64,000 bases of DNA from Streptomyces diastaticus subsp. diastaticus (GTDB lineage Bacteria > Actinomycetota > Actinomycetes > Streptomycetales > Streptomycetaceae): the NCBI RefSeq assembly GCF_011170125.1, contig NZ_BLLN01000002.1, positions 372,001-436,000 on the forward strand, in the 5' to 3' direction. Shown piece by piece: positions 10,634-19,848 of the stretch (the stretch's first letter is position 1; every line of letters starts with the position of its first letter). Both the position numbers and the translations under genes were made by a program. The notes under the pieces were generated by a model. The model ran no database searches. It worked only from the letters and a program-made list of their open reading frames with translations, and had not been told where the DNA came from.

Positions 10634-10663
10634 TTGCCGCCCGCCAATGTGAGCGCTAACAAT
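10634..10663 (+). promoter_or_regulatory. araBAD promoter with LacI-family operator
   Basis: A -35 like TTGCCG (10634-10639), 17-base spacer and -10 like TAACAA (10657-10662). The 16-bp operator TGTGAGCGCTAACAAT (10648-10663) covers the -10 and is identical to the one controlling the chvE operon. The similarity continues into the next bases (C, one mismatch, then TGCG). Predicted transcription starts about 40 bases before the araB GTG. Confidence 0.8.
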
Positions 10664-10710
10664 CATGCGGGTACGCCGCCGCTGCCAGCGAGACCCTGGA
10701 GGCCCGTCCC

Positions 10711-12414
10711 GTGACCACCCCCGCACCCCTCGCCGCTCCGGGCGCCCCCGGCGCCCCCTGCACCATCGGTGTCGACTTCGGCACGCTCTCCGGGCGGGCC
10801 GTGGTGGTCCGGGTGCGGGACGGGAAGGAGTTGGGAACGGCCGTCCACACCTACCGGCACGGAGTGATCGACCGTCACCTGCCGGGCACCGGCGCCGTGC
10901 TCCCGCCGGACTGGGCGCTCCAGCATCCCGAGGACTGGCGGGACGTCCTGCGTGTCGCCGTCCCGGAGGCGGTGGCCGCGGCCGGCGTCGACCCGGGCCA
11001 GGTCGTGGGCATCGGCACGGACTTCACGGCCTGCACGGTGCTGCCCGCCACCGCCGACGGCACCCCGCTCGCCCTGCTGCCGGCGTGGGCGCGACGCCCG
11101 CACGCGTGGCCCAAGTTGTGGAAGCACCACGCGGCCCAGGACCAGGCCGACCGGCTGAACGCGCTGGCGCACGAGCGCGGGGAGCCGTGGATCGGGCGGT
11201 ACGGGGGCCGGATCTCGGCCGAGTGGCAGTACGCGAAGGCCCTTCAGGTGCTGGAGGAGGACCCCGAGGTCTACGCGGCCTGCGTGCGGTGGATCGAGGC
11301 GGCCGACTGGATCGTCTGGCAGCTCACCGGCGCCGAGTCCCGCAACGCCTGCACCGCCGGGTACAAGGGCATCCACCAGGACGGCACGTACCCCTCCTCC
11401 GAGTTCCTGGCCGCGCTGCACCCGCGGTTCGCCGACTTTCCCGCGACCCGCCTCGCCCATCCGCTCTCCGCGCTCGGCGGCCACGCGGGCGGCCTGACCG
11501 CCGAGGCCGCCGCCTGGACGGGCCTGCCCGAGGGCACCGCGGTCGCCGTCGGCAACGTCGACGCGCACGTCACGGCCCCCGCCGCCGGCGCGGTGGAGAA
11601 CGGCCGCCTGCTCGCCATCATGGGCACTTCCACCTGCCACGTCCTCAGCGGCCCGGACCTCGCCGAGGTCCCGGGGATCTGCGGTGTGGTGGACGGCGGC
11701 ATCGTCCCGGGCGCCTACGGCTACGAGGCCGGGCAGAGCGCCGTCGGCGACATCTTCGCCTGGTGGCTGCGGCAGGGCCTGCCCGAGGAGTACCGGGCCG
11801 AGGCCGAGGCCGCCGGGGAGGACGCGCACGCGTACCTGACCCGGCTGGCGGCCGCCCAGCCGGTCGGCGCCCATGGGCTGGTGGCCCTGGACTGGATGAA
11901 CGGCAACCGCTCGACCCTGGTCGACCACCACCTCTCCGGCGTCCTCGCGGGCCTGACCCTGGACACCCGCCCCGAGGACGTCTACCGCGCCCTGCTGGAG
12001 GCCACCGCATACGGCACCCGCGTCATCGTGGAGGCGTTCGAGCAGGGCGGGGTCCCGGTCGAGGAGTTCATCGTCGCGGGCGGGCTGAAGAAGAACCCGC
12101 TGCTCATGCAGATCCACGCCGACGTGCTGCGCCGCCCCGTCTCGCTGGCCGGCTCCGACCAGGGCCCGGCGCTCGGCTCCGCCATCCACGCCGCCGTCGC
12201 GGCCGGCGCCCACCCGGACGTACGGGTGGCGGCCGCCGCCATGGGCAGCGTCGAGCGGGCCGCGTACCTCCCCGACCCGGGCCGGGCGGACGCCTACGAC
12301 GCGCTGTTCGCCGAGTACCGCGCCCTGCACGACCACTTCGGCACCGGCCCCGACCTGCTTCTGCACCGCCTGCGCCGCGTCCGCAACGCGGCCCGTACCG
12401 GCTACACCGCCTGA
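10711..12414 (+). CDS. araB: Ribulokinase AraB
   Basis: A 567-residue FGGY-family carbohydrate kinase, the same length as Escherichia coli AraB (about 566). It phosphorylates L-ribulose to L-ribulose 5-phosphate with ATP. The N-terminal phosphate loop is IGVDFGTLSGRA. Further family motifs are AWTGLPEGTAVAVGNVDAH, IMGTSTCH and, in the ATPase half, FIVAGGLKKNPLLMQIHADV. The GTG start at 10711 has GGAGG nine bases upstream. First gene of araB-araA-araD; araA follows after 36 bp. Control is by the operator at 10648-10663. Confidence 0.95.
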   Translation: MTTPAPLAAPGAPGAPCTIGVDFGTLSGRAVVVRVRDGKELGTAVHTYRHGVIDRHLPGTGAVLPPDWALQHPEDWRDVLRVAVPEAVAAAGVDPGQVVGIGTDFTACTVLPATADGTPLALLPAWARRPHAWPKLWKHHAAQDQADRLNALAHERGEPWIGRYGGRISAEWQYAKALQVLEEDPEVYAACVRWIEAADWIVWQLTGAESRNACTAGYKGIHQDGTYPSSEFLAALHPRFADFPATRLAHPLSALGGHAGGLTAEAAAWTGLPEGTAVAVGNVDAHVTAPAAGAVENGRLLAIMGTSTCHVLSGPDLAEVPGICGVVDGGIVPGAYGYEAGQSAVGDIFAWWLRQGLPEEYRAEAEAAGEDAHAYLTRLAAAQPVGAHGLVALDWMNGNRSTLVDHHLSGVLAGLTLDTRPEDVYRALLEATAYGTRVIVEAFEQGGVPVEEFIVAGGLKKNPLLMQIHADVLRRPVSLAGSDQGPALGSAIHAAVAAGAHPDVRVAAAAMGSVERAAYLPDPGRADAYDALFAEYRALHDHFGTGPDLLLHRLRRVRNAARTGYTA

Positions 12415-12450
12415 GCCTTCCTTCCGTACCCGCCCGAGGAGCACACCGCC

Positions 12451-13962
12451 ATGACGCCGCCCGCACCGCCCGAGTCCGAGATCTGGTTCCTCACCGGCAG
12501 CCAGTCCCTCTACGGCGAGGAGACCCTGGCCCAGGTCACCGCGCAGTCCCGCGAGATCTGCCGGACTCTCGCCGAGCGCACCGCCCTCCCCGCCCGCCTG
12601 GTCTGGAAGCCGGTCCTCGCCGACGCCGCCGCGATCCGCCGGGTCTGCCTCGACGCGGAGGCCGACGACCGCTGCGCGGGCCTGATCGCCTGGATGCACA
12701 CCTTCTCCCCGGCCAAGATGTGGATCTCCGGTCTGGACGCCCTGCGCAAGCCCCTGCTCCACCTGCACACCCAGGCCAACCAGGCGCTCCCCTGGGCCAC
12801 CATCGACATGGACTTCATGAACCTCAACCAGGCCGCGCACGGGGACCGCGAGTTCGGGCACGTGCAGACCCGGCTCGGGGTGGCCCGCAAGACGGTGGCC
12901 GGGCACGTCGAGGACCCGGCCGTCGGCGCCCGCGTCGAGTCCTGGGCGCGAGCGGCGGCGGGGCGGGCGGAGCTGGCGACGCTGCGGCTGGCCCGGTTCG
13001 GCGACAACATGCGGGACGTCGCGGTGACCGAGGGCGACAAGGTCGAGGCCCAGCGCCGCTTCGGGGTCTCCGTCAACGCCTACGCGGTGAACGACCTGGC
13101 CGCCGCCGTCGACGGGGCCGAGGAGGCCACCGTGGACGCGCTGGTGGAGGAGTACGGCGACCTGTACTCCCTCGCCGACGAGCTGCGGCCGGGCGCGCCC
13201 CGCCATGACTCCCTGCGGTACGCGGCCCGGATCGAGGCGGGGCTGCGCGCCTTCCTCACCGAGGGCGGCTTCCACGCCTTCACCACCAACTTCGAGGACC
13301 TGGGCGGCCTGCGCCAGCTCCCCGGCCTGGCCGTGCAGCGGCTGATGGCCGACGGCTACGGCTTCGGCGGCGAGGGCGACTGGAAGACCTCGGTGCTGCT
13401 GCGCACCCTGAAGGTGATGGGGGACGGGCTCCCCGGGGGCACCTCCTTCATGGAGGACTACACGTACGACCTCACGCCCGGCCAGGAGGTGATCCTCGGG
13501 GCGCACATGCTGGAGGTCTGCCCCTCGCTGACCGGCTCCCGCCCGTCCTGCGAGATCCATCCGCTGAGCATCGGCGGGCGCGAGGACCCGGTCCGGCTCG
13601 TCTTCGACGCCGATCCGGGCGCGGCCGTCGTCGTCGGCCTCGCCGACCTCGGCGACCGCTTCCGGCTGGTCGCCAACGAGATCGACGTGGTCACCCCGCC
13701 GGAGCCGCTGCCCGCGCTCCCGGTGGCCCGCGCGGTCTGGCGCCCCGCCCCCGACCTGCGGACCTCCACCGAGGCGTGGCTGACGGCCGGTGCCCCGCAC
13801 CACACCGTGCTGACCACCGCTCTCGGCACCGAGGCGATCGACGACCTGGCCGAAATGCTCCGTACCGAGCTGGTCGTGATCGACGCGGACACCCGTATCC
13901 GCACGTTCGTCCGCGAACTGCGCTGGAACCAGGCGTACCACCGCCTGGCCCTGCCGCTGTGA
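12451..13962 (+). CDS. araA: L-arabinose isomerase AraA
   Basis: A 503-residue L-arabinose isomerase, matching the usual 500 residues, converting L-arabinose to L-ribulose with a divalent metal. The N-terminus ([20 protein letters not shown]) and the internal runs [26 protein letters not shown] and [12 protein letters not shown] are strongly conserved in the family. The ATG at 12451 has CCGAGGAG upstream. The stop overlaps the GTG of araD (GTGA). It makes the substrate of AraB, so the three genes give the full route from L-arabinose to D-xylulose 5-phosphate. Confidence 0.97.
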   Translation: MTPPAPPESEIWFLTGSQSLYGEETLAQVTAQSREICRTLAERTALPARLVWKPVLADAAAIRRVCLDAEADDRCAGLIAWMHTFSPAKMWISGLDALRKPLLHLHTQANQALPWATIDMDFMNLNQAAHGDREFGHVQTRLGVARKTVAGHVEDPAVGARVESWARAAAGRAELATLRLARFGDNMRDVAVTEGDKVEAQRRFGVSVNAYAVNDLAAAVDGAEEATVDALVEEYGDLYSLADELRPGAPRHDSLRYAARIEAGLRAFLTEGGFHAFTTNFEDLGGLRQLPGLAVQRLMADGYGFGGEGDWKTSVLLRTLKVMGDGLPGGTSFMEDYTYDLTPGQEVILGAHMLEVCPSLTGSRPSCEIHPLSIGGREDPVRLVFDADPGAAVVVGLADLGDRFRLVANEIDVVTPPEPLPALPVARAVWRPAPDLRTSTEAWLTAGAPHHTVLTTALGTEAIDDLAEMLRTELVVIDADTRIRTFVRELRWNQAYHRLALPL

Positions 13963-14678
13963 CCGCCACCGCGCGGGCCGCCCTGCGCCGCGAGGTGCTG
14001 GAGGCCAACCTGCGCATCCCCGCCACCGGCCTCGCCACCCTCACCTGGGGCAACGTCAGCGGGGTCGACCGCGAGGCCGGCGTCTTCGTCATCAAGCCGT
14101 CCGGTGTGCCGTACGAGCGGCTGACCGAGCACGACCTGGTCGTGGTGGCGTTGGACGACGGCCGGGTGGTCGAGGGCACCCTGCGCCCCTCCACCGACAC
14201 CGAGACGCACCGCTGTCTCTACCGCGCCTTTCCGACCATCGGCGGCGTCACCCACACCCACTCCACCCACGCCGTCGCCTTCGCCCAGGCCCGGCGCGCG
14301 ATACCGGTGCTCGGCACCACCCACGCCGACACCTTCGACGGCCCGGTCCCGGTGACCGAGGTCCTCACCCCCGAACAGTGCGCCCGCGACTACGAGTTCC
14401 ACACCGGCCAGGTCGTGGTCGACCTGCTCGACGGCGACGAGGCCCGCGCGGAGGCGGTCCCGGGCGCGCTCGTCGCCCACCACGGGCCGTTCACCTGGGG
14501 CGCCACGGCGACGGCCTCGCTGGAGCACGCGGTGGTCCTGGAGGCGGTCGCCGAGATGGCCTTGCACACCCTGGCGCTCGGCTGGGTGGAACCGCCGCAG
14601 CATCTGCTGGACCGGCATTACACGCGCAAGCACGGGCCCGGCGCGTACTACGGGAACCCGGCACCGGACGCGGCCTGA
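13959..14678 (+). CDS. araD: L-ribulose-5-phosphate 4-epimerase AraD
   Basis: A 239-residue class II aldolase/adducin-fold enzyme that epimerises L-ribulose 5-phosphate to D-xylulose 5-phosphate, feeding the pentose phosphate pathway. Motifs seen: [16 protein letters not shown], zinc-binding His99 and His101 in THTHSTHA, and a further His in HHGPFTWG. The GTG at 13959 overlaps the araA stop by 4 bp and gives the expected family length (231 in E. coli). Longer in-frame starts upstream lie inside araA and are rejected. A strong hairpin follows 20 bp after the stop. Confidence 0.95.
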   Translation: MTATARAALRREVLEANLRIPATGLATLTWGNVSGVDREAGVFVIKPSGVPYERLTEHDLVVVALDDGRVVEGTLRPSTDTETHRCLYRAFPTIGGVTHTHSTHAVAFAQARRAIPVLGTTHADTFDGPVPVTEVLTPEQCARDYEFHTGQVVVDLLDGDEARAEAVPGALVAHHGPFTWGATATASLEHAVVLEAVAEMALHTLALGWVEPPQHLLDRHYTRKHGPGAYYGNPAPDAA

Positions 14679-14697
14679 CACGGGTCCTGGCACGCGT

Positions 14698-14733
14698 GAG
14701 GGGCGCCCACCGGACCTGCCGGGGGCGCCCCTC
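14698..14733. terminator. Bidirectional hairpin between araD and the nucleotidase gene
   Basis: Perfect inverted repeat GAGGGGCGCCC / GGGCGCCCCTC with a 14-base loop, placed between two convergent genes. There is no T-run, which is common for Streptomyces terminators. Confidence 0.75.
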
Positions 14734-14754
14734 CTCGCGTCGTGGGCGTGAGCC

Positions 14755-16584
14755 CTACTTCACGATCGTGATCCGGTCCGCCTTCGGCGGGTCCAGCGGG
14801 TTGTCGGCCGAGGTGGTGGCCGTCAGGTAGTCGTTGAAGGCGGCCAGGTCGTCGGCGCCGACGAGTGGGTCGGTGCCCTCGCCGAGGGCCGCGAAGCCGT
14901 CGCCGCCGCCCGCGAGGAAGGAGTTCATCGCGACGCGGTAGGAGGCGGCCGGGTCGATCGGCTCGCCGTTCAGGCGGATGGTGTCGGCGACGACGCGGTC
15001 GGCGCCGGACTGGGTGTAGTCGAGGGTGTACGTCAGCCCCTCCGACACCTGGAGGATCTTCGGGGAGGCCTCGTTACCCCCGCTGACCTGCTGCTTCAGC
15101 GCGGTGACCAGCTGTTCGCCGGTGAGCGTGACGAGGTTGACCGTGTTGCTGAACGGCTGGACGGTGAACGCCTCGCCGTAGGTCACCACCCCGTCGCCCT
15201 CGCTGCCGGACGCCTTGTAGACCAGGTCGGAGCGGATACCGCCCGGGTTCATCAGCGCGAGGACCGCCGTGTCGTCCAGGGTCTTGGCGTGGGCCAGCTG
15301 GGCGTCGGCGATCACGTCACCGAGCGGCGACTCGGGGGTGGTCGCGCCCCGGCCGGGCAGGTCGCCGGAGATGTGGCCGACGGGCTGGGCGGCGATCGGC
15401 GCGGCCAGCTCGTTCCAGTCGGAGATCAGCCGGGTGATGTCCTCGGCCTTCGGCTGGGTCCGGGTGACGACGTGGTTGGCCGAGGAGACGCTGGTGCGGA
15501 CGATGTCCTTGGTCTTCCGGTCGTAGGTCAGCGTCGTGTCGGTGTAGAGCTTGCCGAAGGACGAGGCCGAGGTGACCGTGCGCGGCTTGCCGGCCGGGTC
15601 CGGGATCGTGCAGACGTACGCCTCGTGGGTGTGGCCGGTGACGAGCGCGTCGACCTTCGGCGTGATGCCCTTGGCGATGTCGACGATCGGGCCGGAGATG
15701 CCGTCCCCGGCACCGGAGGCGTCACAGTCGTAGTTGTACGACTTGGAGGCCGGGGCCCCGCCCTCGTGGATCAGCGCCACGATCGACTTGACGCCCTTGC
15801 GCTCCAGCTCCCGCGCGTACTTGTTGACCGTCTCGACCTCGTCGTGGAACTTCAGCCCCTTGACGCCCTCGGCCGAGACGATGTCCGGCGTGCCCTCCAG
15901 GGTGACGCCGATGAACCCGATCTTGACGCCGTTCTTCTTCCACACCGTGTACGGCTTGAGGATCGGCTTGCCGGTCTTCTCGTCCGTGACGTTGGCGGCG
16001 AGGTAGGGGAAGTCGGCGCCCTTGAACTTGCGACCCTTGGTGTAGCAGCCGTCCTCGGGGTGGCAGCCGCCCTTCTGGAGACGGTTCAGCTCGGCGCGGC
16101 CCTCGTCGAACTCGTGGTTGCCGACGCCCGCGACGTCGAGCCGCATCTTGTTGAGCGCCTCGATGGTCGGCTCGTCGTGGAAGAGCCCGGAGAGCAGCGG
16201 GCTCGCGCCGACCATGTCACCGGCGGCCGCCGTGACGCTGTACGGGTTGCCCTTGCGCGCCGTGCGCAGCGAGGCCGCCAGGTACTCGGCACCGCCCGCG
16301 TCGATCGCCTTCGTCGTCCCGTCGTGCTGGTCCTCGGTGACCTGGCCGGAGGAGCCGGCCGGGGGTTCGAGGTTGCCGTGCAGGTCGTTGAAGGAGAGCA
16401 GCTGCACGTCGACGGTGCGGCCGTGGCCGTGGCCCGGCTTGCCGTGGTCGTGGCCGCCGCCGTGGCCGGACTTCCCGTGGGCCCCGGCCGGCATCGAGGC
16501 GACCAGCGCGCCGACGGCGGCCAGCGAGACGGTACCGGTCACCAGGCGCCGGGTCCGGCGTCTCGTGCGGGGTGTGGCTGACAT
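14755..16584 (-). CDS. Secreted bifunctional metallophosphatase/5'-nucleotidase
   Basis: A 609-residue exported UshA-type enzyme that dephosphorylates extracellular nucleotides. It has a twin-Arg-like basic N-terminus (RTRRRTRR), a hydrophobic signal core ending around MPAGAHG, a short His/Gly-rich linker (HGKSGHGGGHDHGKPGHGHG), then the calcineurin-like domain with metal ligands in SFNDLHGN, GNHEFDEG and TGHTHEAY. The C-terminal 5'-nucleotidase domain carries MNPGGIRSD and NSFLAGGGDGF. The ATG at 16584 has AGGGGGAC upstream. No LPXTG anchor is seen, so it is probably released. The His-rich linker may bind metal (inference). It would supply phosphate from nucleotides, which fits the phosphate genes later in the window. 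Confidence 0.92.
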   Translation of the reverse strand: MSATPRTRRRTRRLVTGTVSLAAVGALVASMPAGAHGKSGHGGGHDHGKPGHGHGRTVDVQLLSFNDLHGNLEPPAGSSGQVTEDQHDGTTKAIDAGGAEYLAASLRTARKGNPYSVTAAAGDMVGASPLLSGLFHDEPTIEALNKMRLDVAGVGNHEFDEGRAELNRLQKGGCHPEDGCYTKGRKFKGADFPYLAANVTDEKTGKPILKPYTVWKKNGVKIGFIGVTLEGTPDIVSAEGVKGLKFHDEVETVNKYARELERKGVKSIVALIHEGGAPASKSYNYDCDASGAGDGISGPIVDIAKGITPKVDALVTGHTHEAYVCTIPDPAGKPRTVTSASSFGKLYTDTTLTYDRKTKDIVRTSVSSANHVVTRTQPKAEDITRLISDWNELAAPIAAQPVGHISGDLPGRGATTPESPLGDVIADAQLAHAKTLDDTAVLALMNPGGIRSDLVYKASGSEGDGVVTYGEAFTVQPFSNTVNLVTLTGEQLVTALKQQVSGGNEASPKILQVSEGLTYTLDYTQSGADRVVADTIRLNGEPIDPAASYRVAMNSFLAGGGDGFAALGEGTDPLVGADDLAAFNDYLTATTSADNPLDPPKADRITIVK

Positions 16585-16759
16585 GCGTCCCCCTGAGGGA
16601 GTGGTCTGGGATACGAGCCGCAGCCTAGAGTCAACGCGCGTAGCGCGACAGGGGGTTGCGGTTACGAGGAGGTTGCCGTCGTACGGCGCGCCACCCCGGG
16701 TGCCCGTTACGCCCCCGAATGCGGTGGCCCGGCGGCCCGCCCGCCGTACCCTCGGGACC

Positions 16760-17683
16760 ATGACCAGCGACGCCGCGGCCCCCGTGCCCTCCCGCCAGAT
16801 CCACACCACCGACGAGCTCACCGAGGACCAGGCCGCCACGGTCCTGACCCTGCTGGCCGACGCCGCCGCCGAGGACGGCCAGCAGGCCGTCTCCGAACAG
16901 GGCCGTCTCCAGCTGCGCGGCGGCCGCCGCGAGGGCGTACGCCACCTCCTGCTGACCGCCGACGGCCAGCTCGCCGGCTACGCCCAGCTGGAGGGCGCCG
17001 ACCCGGTCGAGCCCCCCGCCGGCGAGCTGGTCGTCCACCCCGCGCACCGGGGCCGCGGCCACGGCCGGGCGCTGGGCACCGCCCTGCTGGAGGCCTCCGG
17101 CGGCTCGCTGCGACTCTGGGCGCACGGCGGCCACCCGGCCGCCCGCCACCTGGCGACGGTGCTGGGGATGAGCCTCTTCCGCGAGCTGCGCCAGATGCGC
17201 CGCCCCCTCTCGGTCCCGCCGCTGCACGAGTCGGCGTACCCGGAGGGCGTCACCGTCCGCACCTTCGTCCCCGGCGAGGACGACGCGGCCTGGCTCGCCG
17301 TCAACGCCGCCGCCTTCGCCCACCACCCCGAGCAGGGCTCGCTGACCCAGCGCGACCTGGACGCCCGCATGGCCGAACCGTGGTTCGACCCGAAGGGCTT
17401 CTTCCTCGCCGAGCGCGACGGCGTCCTGGCCGGCTTCCACTGGACCAAGATCCACGCCGACGAGGGCCTCGGCGAGGTCTACGTCGTCGGCGTCGCCCCG
17501 AACGCCCAGGGCTCCGGCCTCGGCAAGGCCCTCACCACCACCGGCCTCGCCCACCTCGCCGCCCAGGGCCTCCCCACCGCCATGCTCTACGTCGACGCCG
17601 ACAACGAGGCGGCCGTCAGCGTCTACGAGCGGCTCGGCTTCACCACGTACGAGACGGACCTGATGTACCGCACGGAGGGGTGA
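16760..17683 (+). CDS. mshD: Mycothiol synthase MshD
   Basis: A 307-residue protein with two tandem GNAT acetyltransferase domains, the family architecture of MshD, which acetylates Cys-GlcN-Ins to finish mycothiol. The N-terminal domain has VHPAHRGRGHGRALG. The C-terminal domain has EVYVVGVAPNAQGSGLGKAL, the acetyl-CoA loop, and ends with LYVDADNEAAVSVYERLGF. The ATG at 16760 begins the conserved length; a longer open frame upstream overlaps the signal peptide region of the divergent nucleotidase gene and is rejected. Mycothiol is the actinobacterial low-molecular-weight thiol, which supports the taxonomic assignment. Confidence 0.95.
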   Translation: MTSDAAAPVPSRQIHTTDELTEDQAATVLTLLADAAAEDGQQAVSEQGRLQLRGGRREGVRHLLLTADGQLAGYAQLEGADPVEPPAGELVVHPAHRGRGHGRALGTALLEASGGSLRLWAHGGHPAARHLATVLGMSLFRELRQMRRPLSVPPLHESAYPEGVTVRTFVPGEDDAAWLAVNAAAFAHHPEQGSLTQRDLDARMAEPWFDPKGFFLAERDGVLAGFHWTKIHADEGLGEVYVVGVAPNAQGSGLGKALTTTGLAHLAAQGLPTAMLYVDADNEAAVSVYERLGFTTYETDLMYRTEG

Positions 17684-17701
17684 CCTCGCAGGCTTCCGGA
17701 A

Positions 17702-17742
17702 AAGCCCCGCCGTCGCCCCTCCGCCGGGCGGCGGCGGGGCTT
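17702..17742. terminator. Bidirectional terminator hairpin after mshD
   Basis: Perfect 11-bp arms AAGCCCCGCCG (17702-17712) and CGGCGGGGCTT (17732-17742) between the convergent mshD and TetR-family genes. A run of A on one side and T on the other suits termination in both directions. Confidence 0.85.
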
Positions 17743-17765
17743 CTCGCTGGAGAGCCGGGGGCCGC

Positions 17766-18368
17766 TCAACGCTGTGGACGCGCCCGTGGATCGGGCCCGC
17801 CCTCCCTCATGCGCAGGATCAGGCCGACCACGTCCGTCGAACGGGTGCCGGGAGCCAGGACCTCCTGGAGGAGGAGGCCGCGGATCGCGGCGACGGTGAC
17901 GGTGGCCACGTCCCGCGCTTCCCGCGCGTCCAGCCCCTCGCGTTCCGCGAGCGAGGACAGCATCACGGTCAGGTCGTCGAGCGACTCCACGAACTCACGG
18001 AAGTCCTCCGGGCCGTACGCGGCCAGTCCGGCGACGTAGAAGAAGCCGCGCACCCGCGACAACTGCTCCGGTCTCGCGTAGGTACGCCAGATCGCCGCGA
18101 CGAAATCCTCGAAGGTGCCCTGCTGGGCGGCCTCCAGAAGTTCCTCGTTGTCCCGGGACCGCTGCGCCTGGAGCACGGCGGCCAGCACGCCCGGCAGCGA
18201 CCCGAAGTGGTAGCGCAGGAGGGCGTGACTGGTGTCGGCCCGGGTGGCGATCTCACGGAGCGACATCTCCGGCGGGGGCAGGGCCTCGCCGAAGGCGTCG
18301 AGAAGCCGTGCCAGGAGTCGCTCGCGCGCGCTGCCCTTGCGTTCGGAGGTTGACAGGACCACTCCCAC
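17766..18368 (-). CDS. TetR-family transcriptional regulator
   Basis: A 200-residue regulator. The N-terminal HTH is visible as MSLREIATRADTSHALLRYHFGS in two parts (residues about 34-57). The rest is a helical ligand-binding domain with no family recognised. The GTG at 18368 is the longest start; a GTG two codons later is equally possible. It is divergent from the esterase-like gene at 18627 with an AT-rich 258-bp gap, so it likely controls that gene and itself (inference). No clean inverted repeat was found in the gap. Confidence 0.85.
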   Translation of the reverse strand: MGVVLSTSERKGSARERLLARLLDAFGEALPPPEMSLREIATRADTSHALLRYHFGSLPGVLAAVLQAQRSRDNEELLEAAQQGTFEDFVAAIWRTYARPEQLSRVRGFFYVAGLAAYGPEDFREFVESLDDLTVMLSSLAEREGLDAREARDVATVTVAAIRGLLLQEVLAPGTRSTDVVGLILRMREGGPDPRARPQR

Positions 18369-18626
18369 AGTTTATCCATTAGAAAAGAATATGCCGGCGA
18401 TTCCGTGTTGCTCCGCTCATGGTCGCAGTCGGCTCGCGCCCTCGGAGGATCGCTCATGGGACCTGCACGGGGGATCGGCGTGACGATCACCGACGGGTCG
18501 GCGCGCGATCCCACGGGCTCGCCTCCCCGCCGTGGCGCCAGCCGCTCCGTCACTCCCCGGCGCCCCCCTCGGACCCACCCTCGCCACCCTCGTGATCAAG
18601 GCTGGCCGAATCGTGAAGGACCTCAG
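18369..18626. promoter_or_regulatory. Divergent promoter region, TetR gene / esterase gene
   Basis: Bases 18369-18395 are the only AT-rich stretch nearby (TTTATCCATTAGAAAAGAAT) and are a plausible promoter and operator zone for the divergent pair. The remainder is GC-rich with no gene recognised. Confidence 0.4.
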
Positions 18627-19481
18627 ATGAGCACCATGTGGCAGGGCTGCCTCGCCCACACCGACTACTTCGAGATGCGCTCCGGCGGAGGGCACGACTA
18701 CGGCATCTGGGTCACCACGCCCCCGGGCTACGATCCCGCCGTGTCGCAGGCGCCTGTCGTGTACGTGCTCGACGGCAACTGGGCCGTGGGCCTGACCGCC
18801 CCCCTCATCGTCACGCAACTGGACCCCATGCAGTCGATCCGGCCCTACATCCAGGTCAGCGTGGGATACGCGGGCAAGGAGGCCGAGCACTGGGAGCGGC
18901 TGCGCAACCGGGACCTCGTACCCCCCGGCGAGCCCATCGCGAAGGAGTACGTCGACGCCGTGGAGATGAGTGTCGAGAGGGGCACGACCACGCGCGACCA
19001 GGCCGACGCCTACCTCGCCGAACTGAGCGACAGCCGCGGGGACATGTTCCTCGACTTCCTCACCGACGACCTTCACCCGCGGATCGCACGCGACTGGGGC
19101 GCGGCCCCGAGCGGGCACGGCCTCTTCGGCTACTCGTACGGAGGGCTCTTCAGCCTCTACGCCTGGCTCACCCGGAGCACCTTCTTCGAGAGCGTCGGCG
19201 CGGGCAGCCCCGGCATCGTGGACGCGTCGAGCCAGGTCTTCGCCCGCCTCCGGGCCATGGGTGACGCCCTGCCCGCCACCCGGCTTCACGTGACCTTCAA
19301 CGAGCGGGAGCTTCTGGGAGACATCGCGGTCTACCAGAATCTCGCGAAGAACGCGGCCACGTTCCTTCACTGCCTCATCGCCCGGGGCGGGCCCGTCACC
19401 AGCGCGCTCATGCACGAGACGCATGTGACCGGACTACAGGCGTCGTTCCTCAGCTACCTCAGGACCTGCCGAGCCCAGTAG
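18627..19481 (+). CDS. Alpha/beta-hydrolase, IroE/Fes-like putative esterase
   Basis: A 284-residue protein of the alpha/beta-hydrolase esterase group (COG2819-like), without a signal peptide. The N-terminal half has the family start YFEMRSGGGHDYGIWV and the strand PVVYVLDGNWAVG; the nucleophile elbow is GYSYGGLF. A C-terminal His (MHETHVTGLQ) could complete a triad. The ATG at 18627 has GAAGGA seven bases upstream; the frame upstream of it lacks coding character. Relatives act on siderophore esters or small acyl esters; the substrate here is unknown. The divergent TetR-family gene is the likely regulator. Confidence 0.8.
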   Translation: MSTMWQGCLAHTDYFEMRSGGGHDYGIWVTTPPGYDPAVSQAPVVYVLDGNWAVGLTAPLIVTQLDPMQSIRPYIQVSVGYAGKEAEHWERLRNRDLVPPGEPIAKEYVDAVEMSVERGTTTRDQADAYLAELSDSRGDMFLDFLTDDLHPRIARDWGAAPSGHGLFGYSYGGLFSLYAWLTRSTFFESVGAGSPGIVDASSQVFARLRAMGDALPATRLHVTFNERELLGDIAVYQNLAKNAATFLHCLIARGGPVTSALMHETHVTGLQASFLSYLRTCRAQ

Positions 19482-19638
19482 GGCACCCTCGCGTGCGCCA
19501 CTTCCCCGGTGGCAGGCGCGGGGTGCGCGAGGCCTGCGACGCCTCCCCTTCAGCGTGCCCGGTTCCGACGGCCCCGGGCGCTGAAACCCCGCCGCTCTCC
19601 GGGCCACCCAAGACCGGACAGAGCTACTCCGCACGACG

Positions 19639-19848
19639 TCAGCCGCACTCCTTGGCGAACGCCACCAGCCCGGCGAAGCCCGCGGGGGTGAGCGTCAGGT
19701 ACGGGGCGTGCGGGGTCTTACTGTCACGCACCAGGACTTCGCCGGTGAGGGCGGCGTGCGCCGGGGCCCACTCGACGCACTCGCCAGCGTTACTCATGCT
19801 GTAGCTGGAACTTGTCCAGTCGCCCTCTGCGAAGGATGAAGTGTTCAC
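19639..19848 (-). CDS. DUF397 small protein
   Basis: A 69-residue DUF397 protein with the family pattern: WTSSSYS, then CVEWAP, VLVRDSKTP and a C-terminal FAGLVAFAKE. The GTG at 19848 is preferred because it overlaps the stop of the HTH gene (GTGA) and has AAGGA at proper distance; an ATG at 19857 directly abuts that ribosome binding site. DUF397 proteins are nearly always encoded beside a DUF5753 HTH protein in Streptomyces (WhiJ-type pairs), where the small partner is thought to modulate the DNA-binding one. Molecular function is not established. Confidence 0.88.
   Translation of the reverse strand: MNTSSFAEGDWTSSSYSMSNAGECVEWAPAHAALTGEVLVRDSKTPHAPYLTLTPAGFAGLVAFAKECG

Noticed and set aside
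10663..13941. A 1092-codon open frame on the minus strand, antisense to araB and araA
   Set aside because: It follows from the G/C third-position bias of the real genes. Its translation is Gly/Val/Arg low-complexity with no domain and no ribosome binding site, while the plus strand encodes complete AraB and AraA.
13776..13958. Longer N-terminus for AraD
   Set aside because: It would overlap araA by 187 bases; the GTG at 13959 couples to the araA stop and gives the family length.
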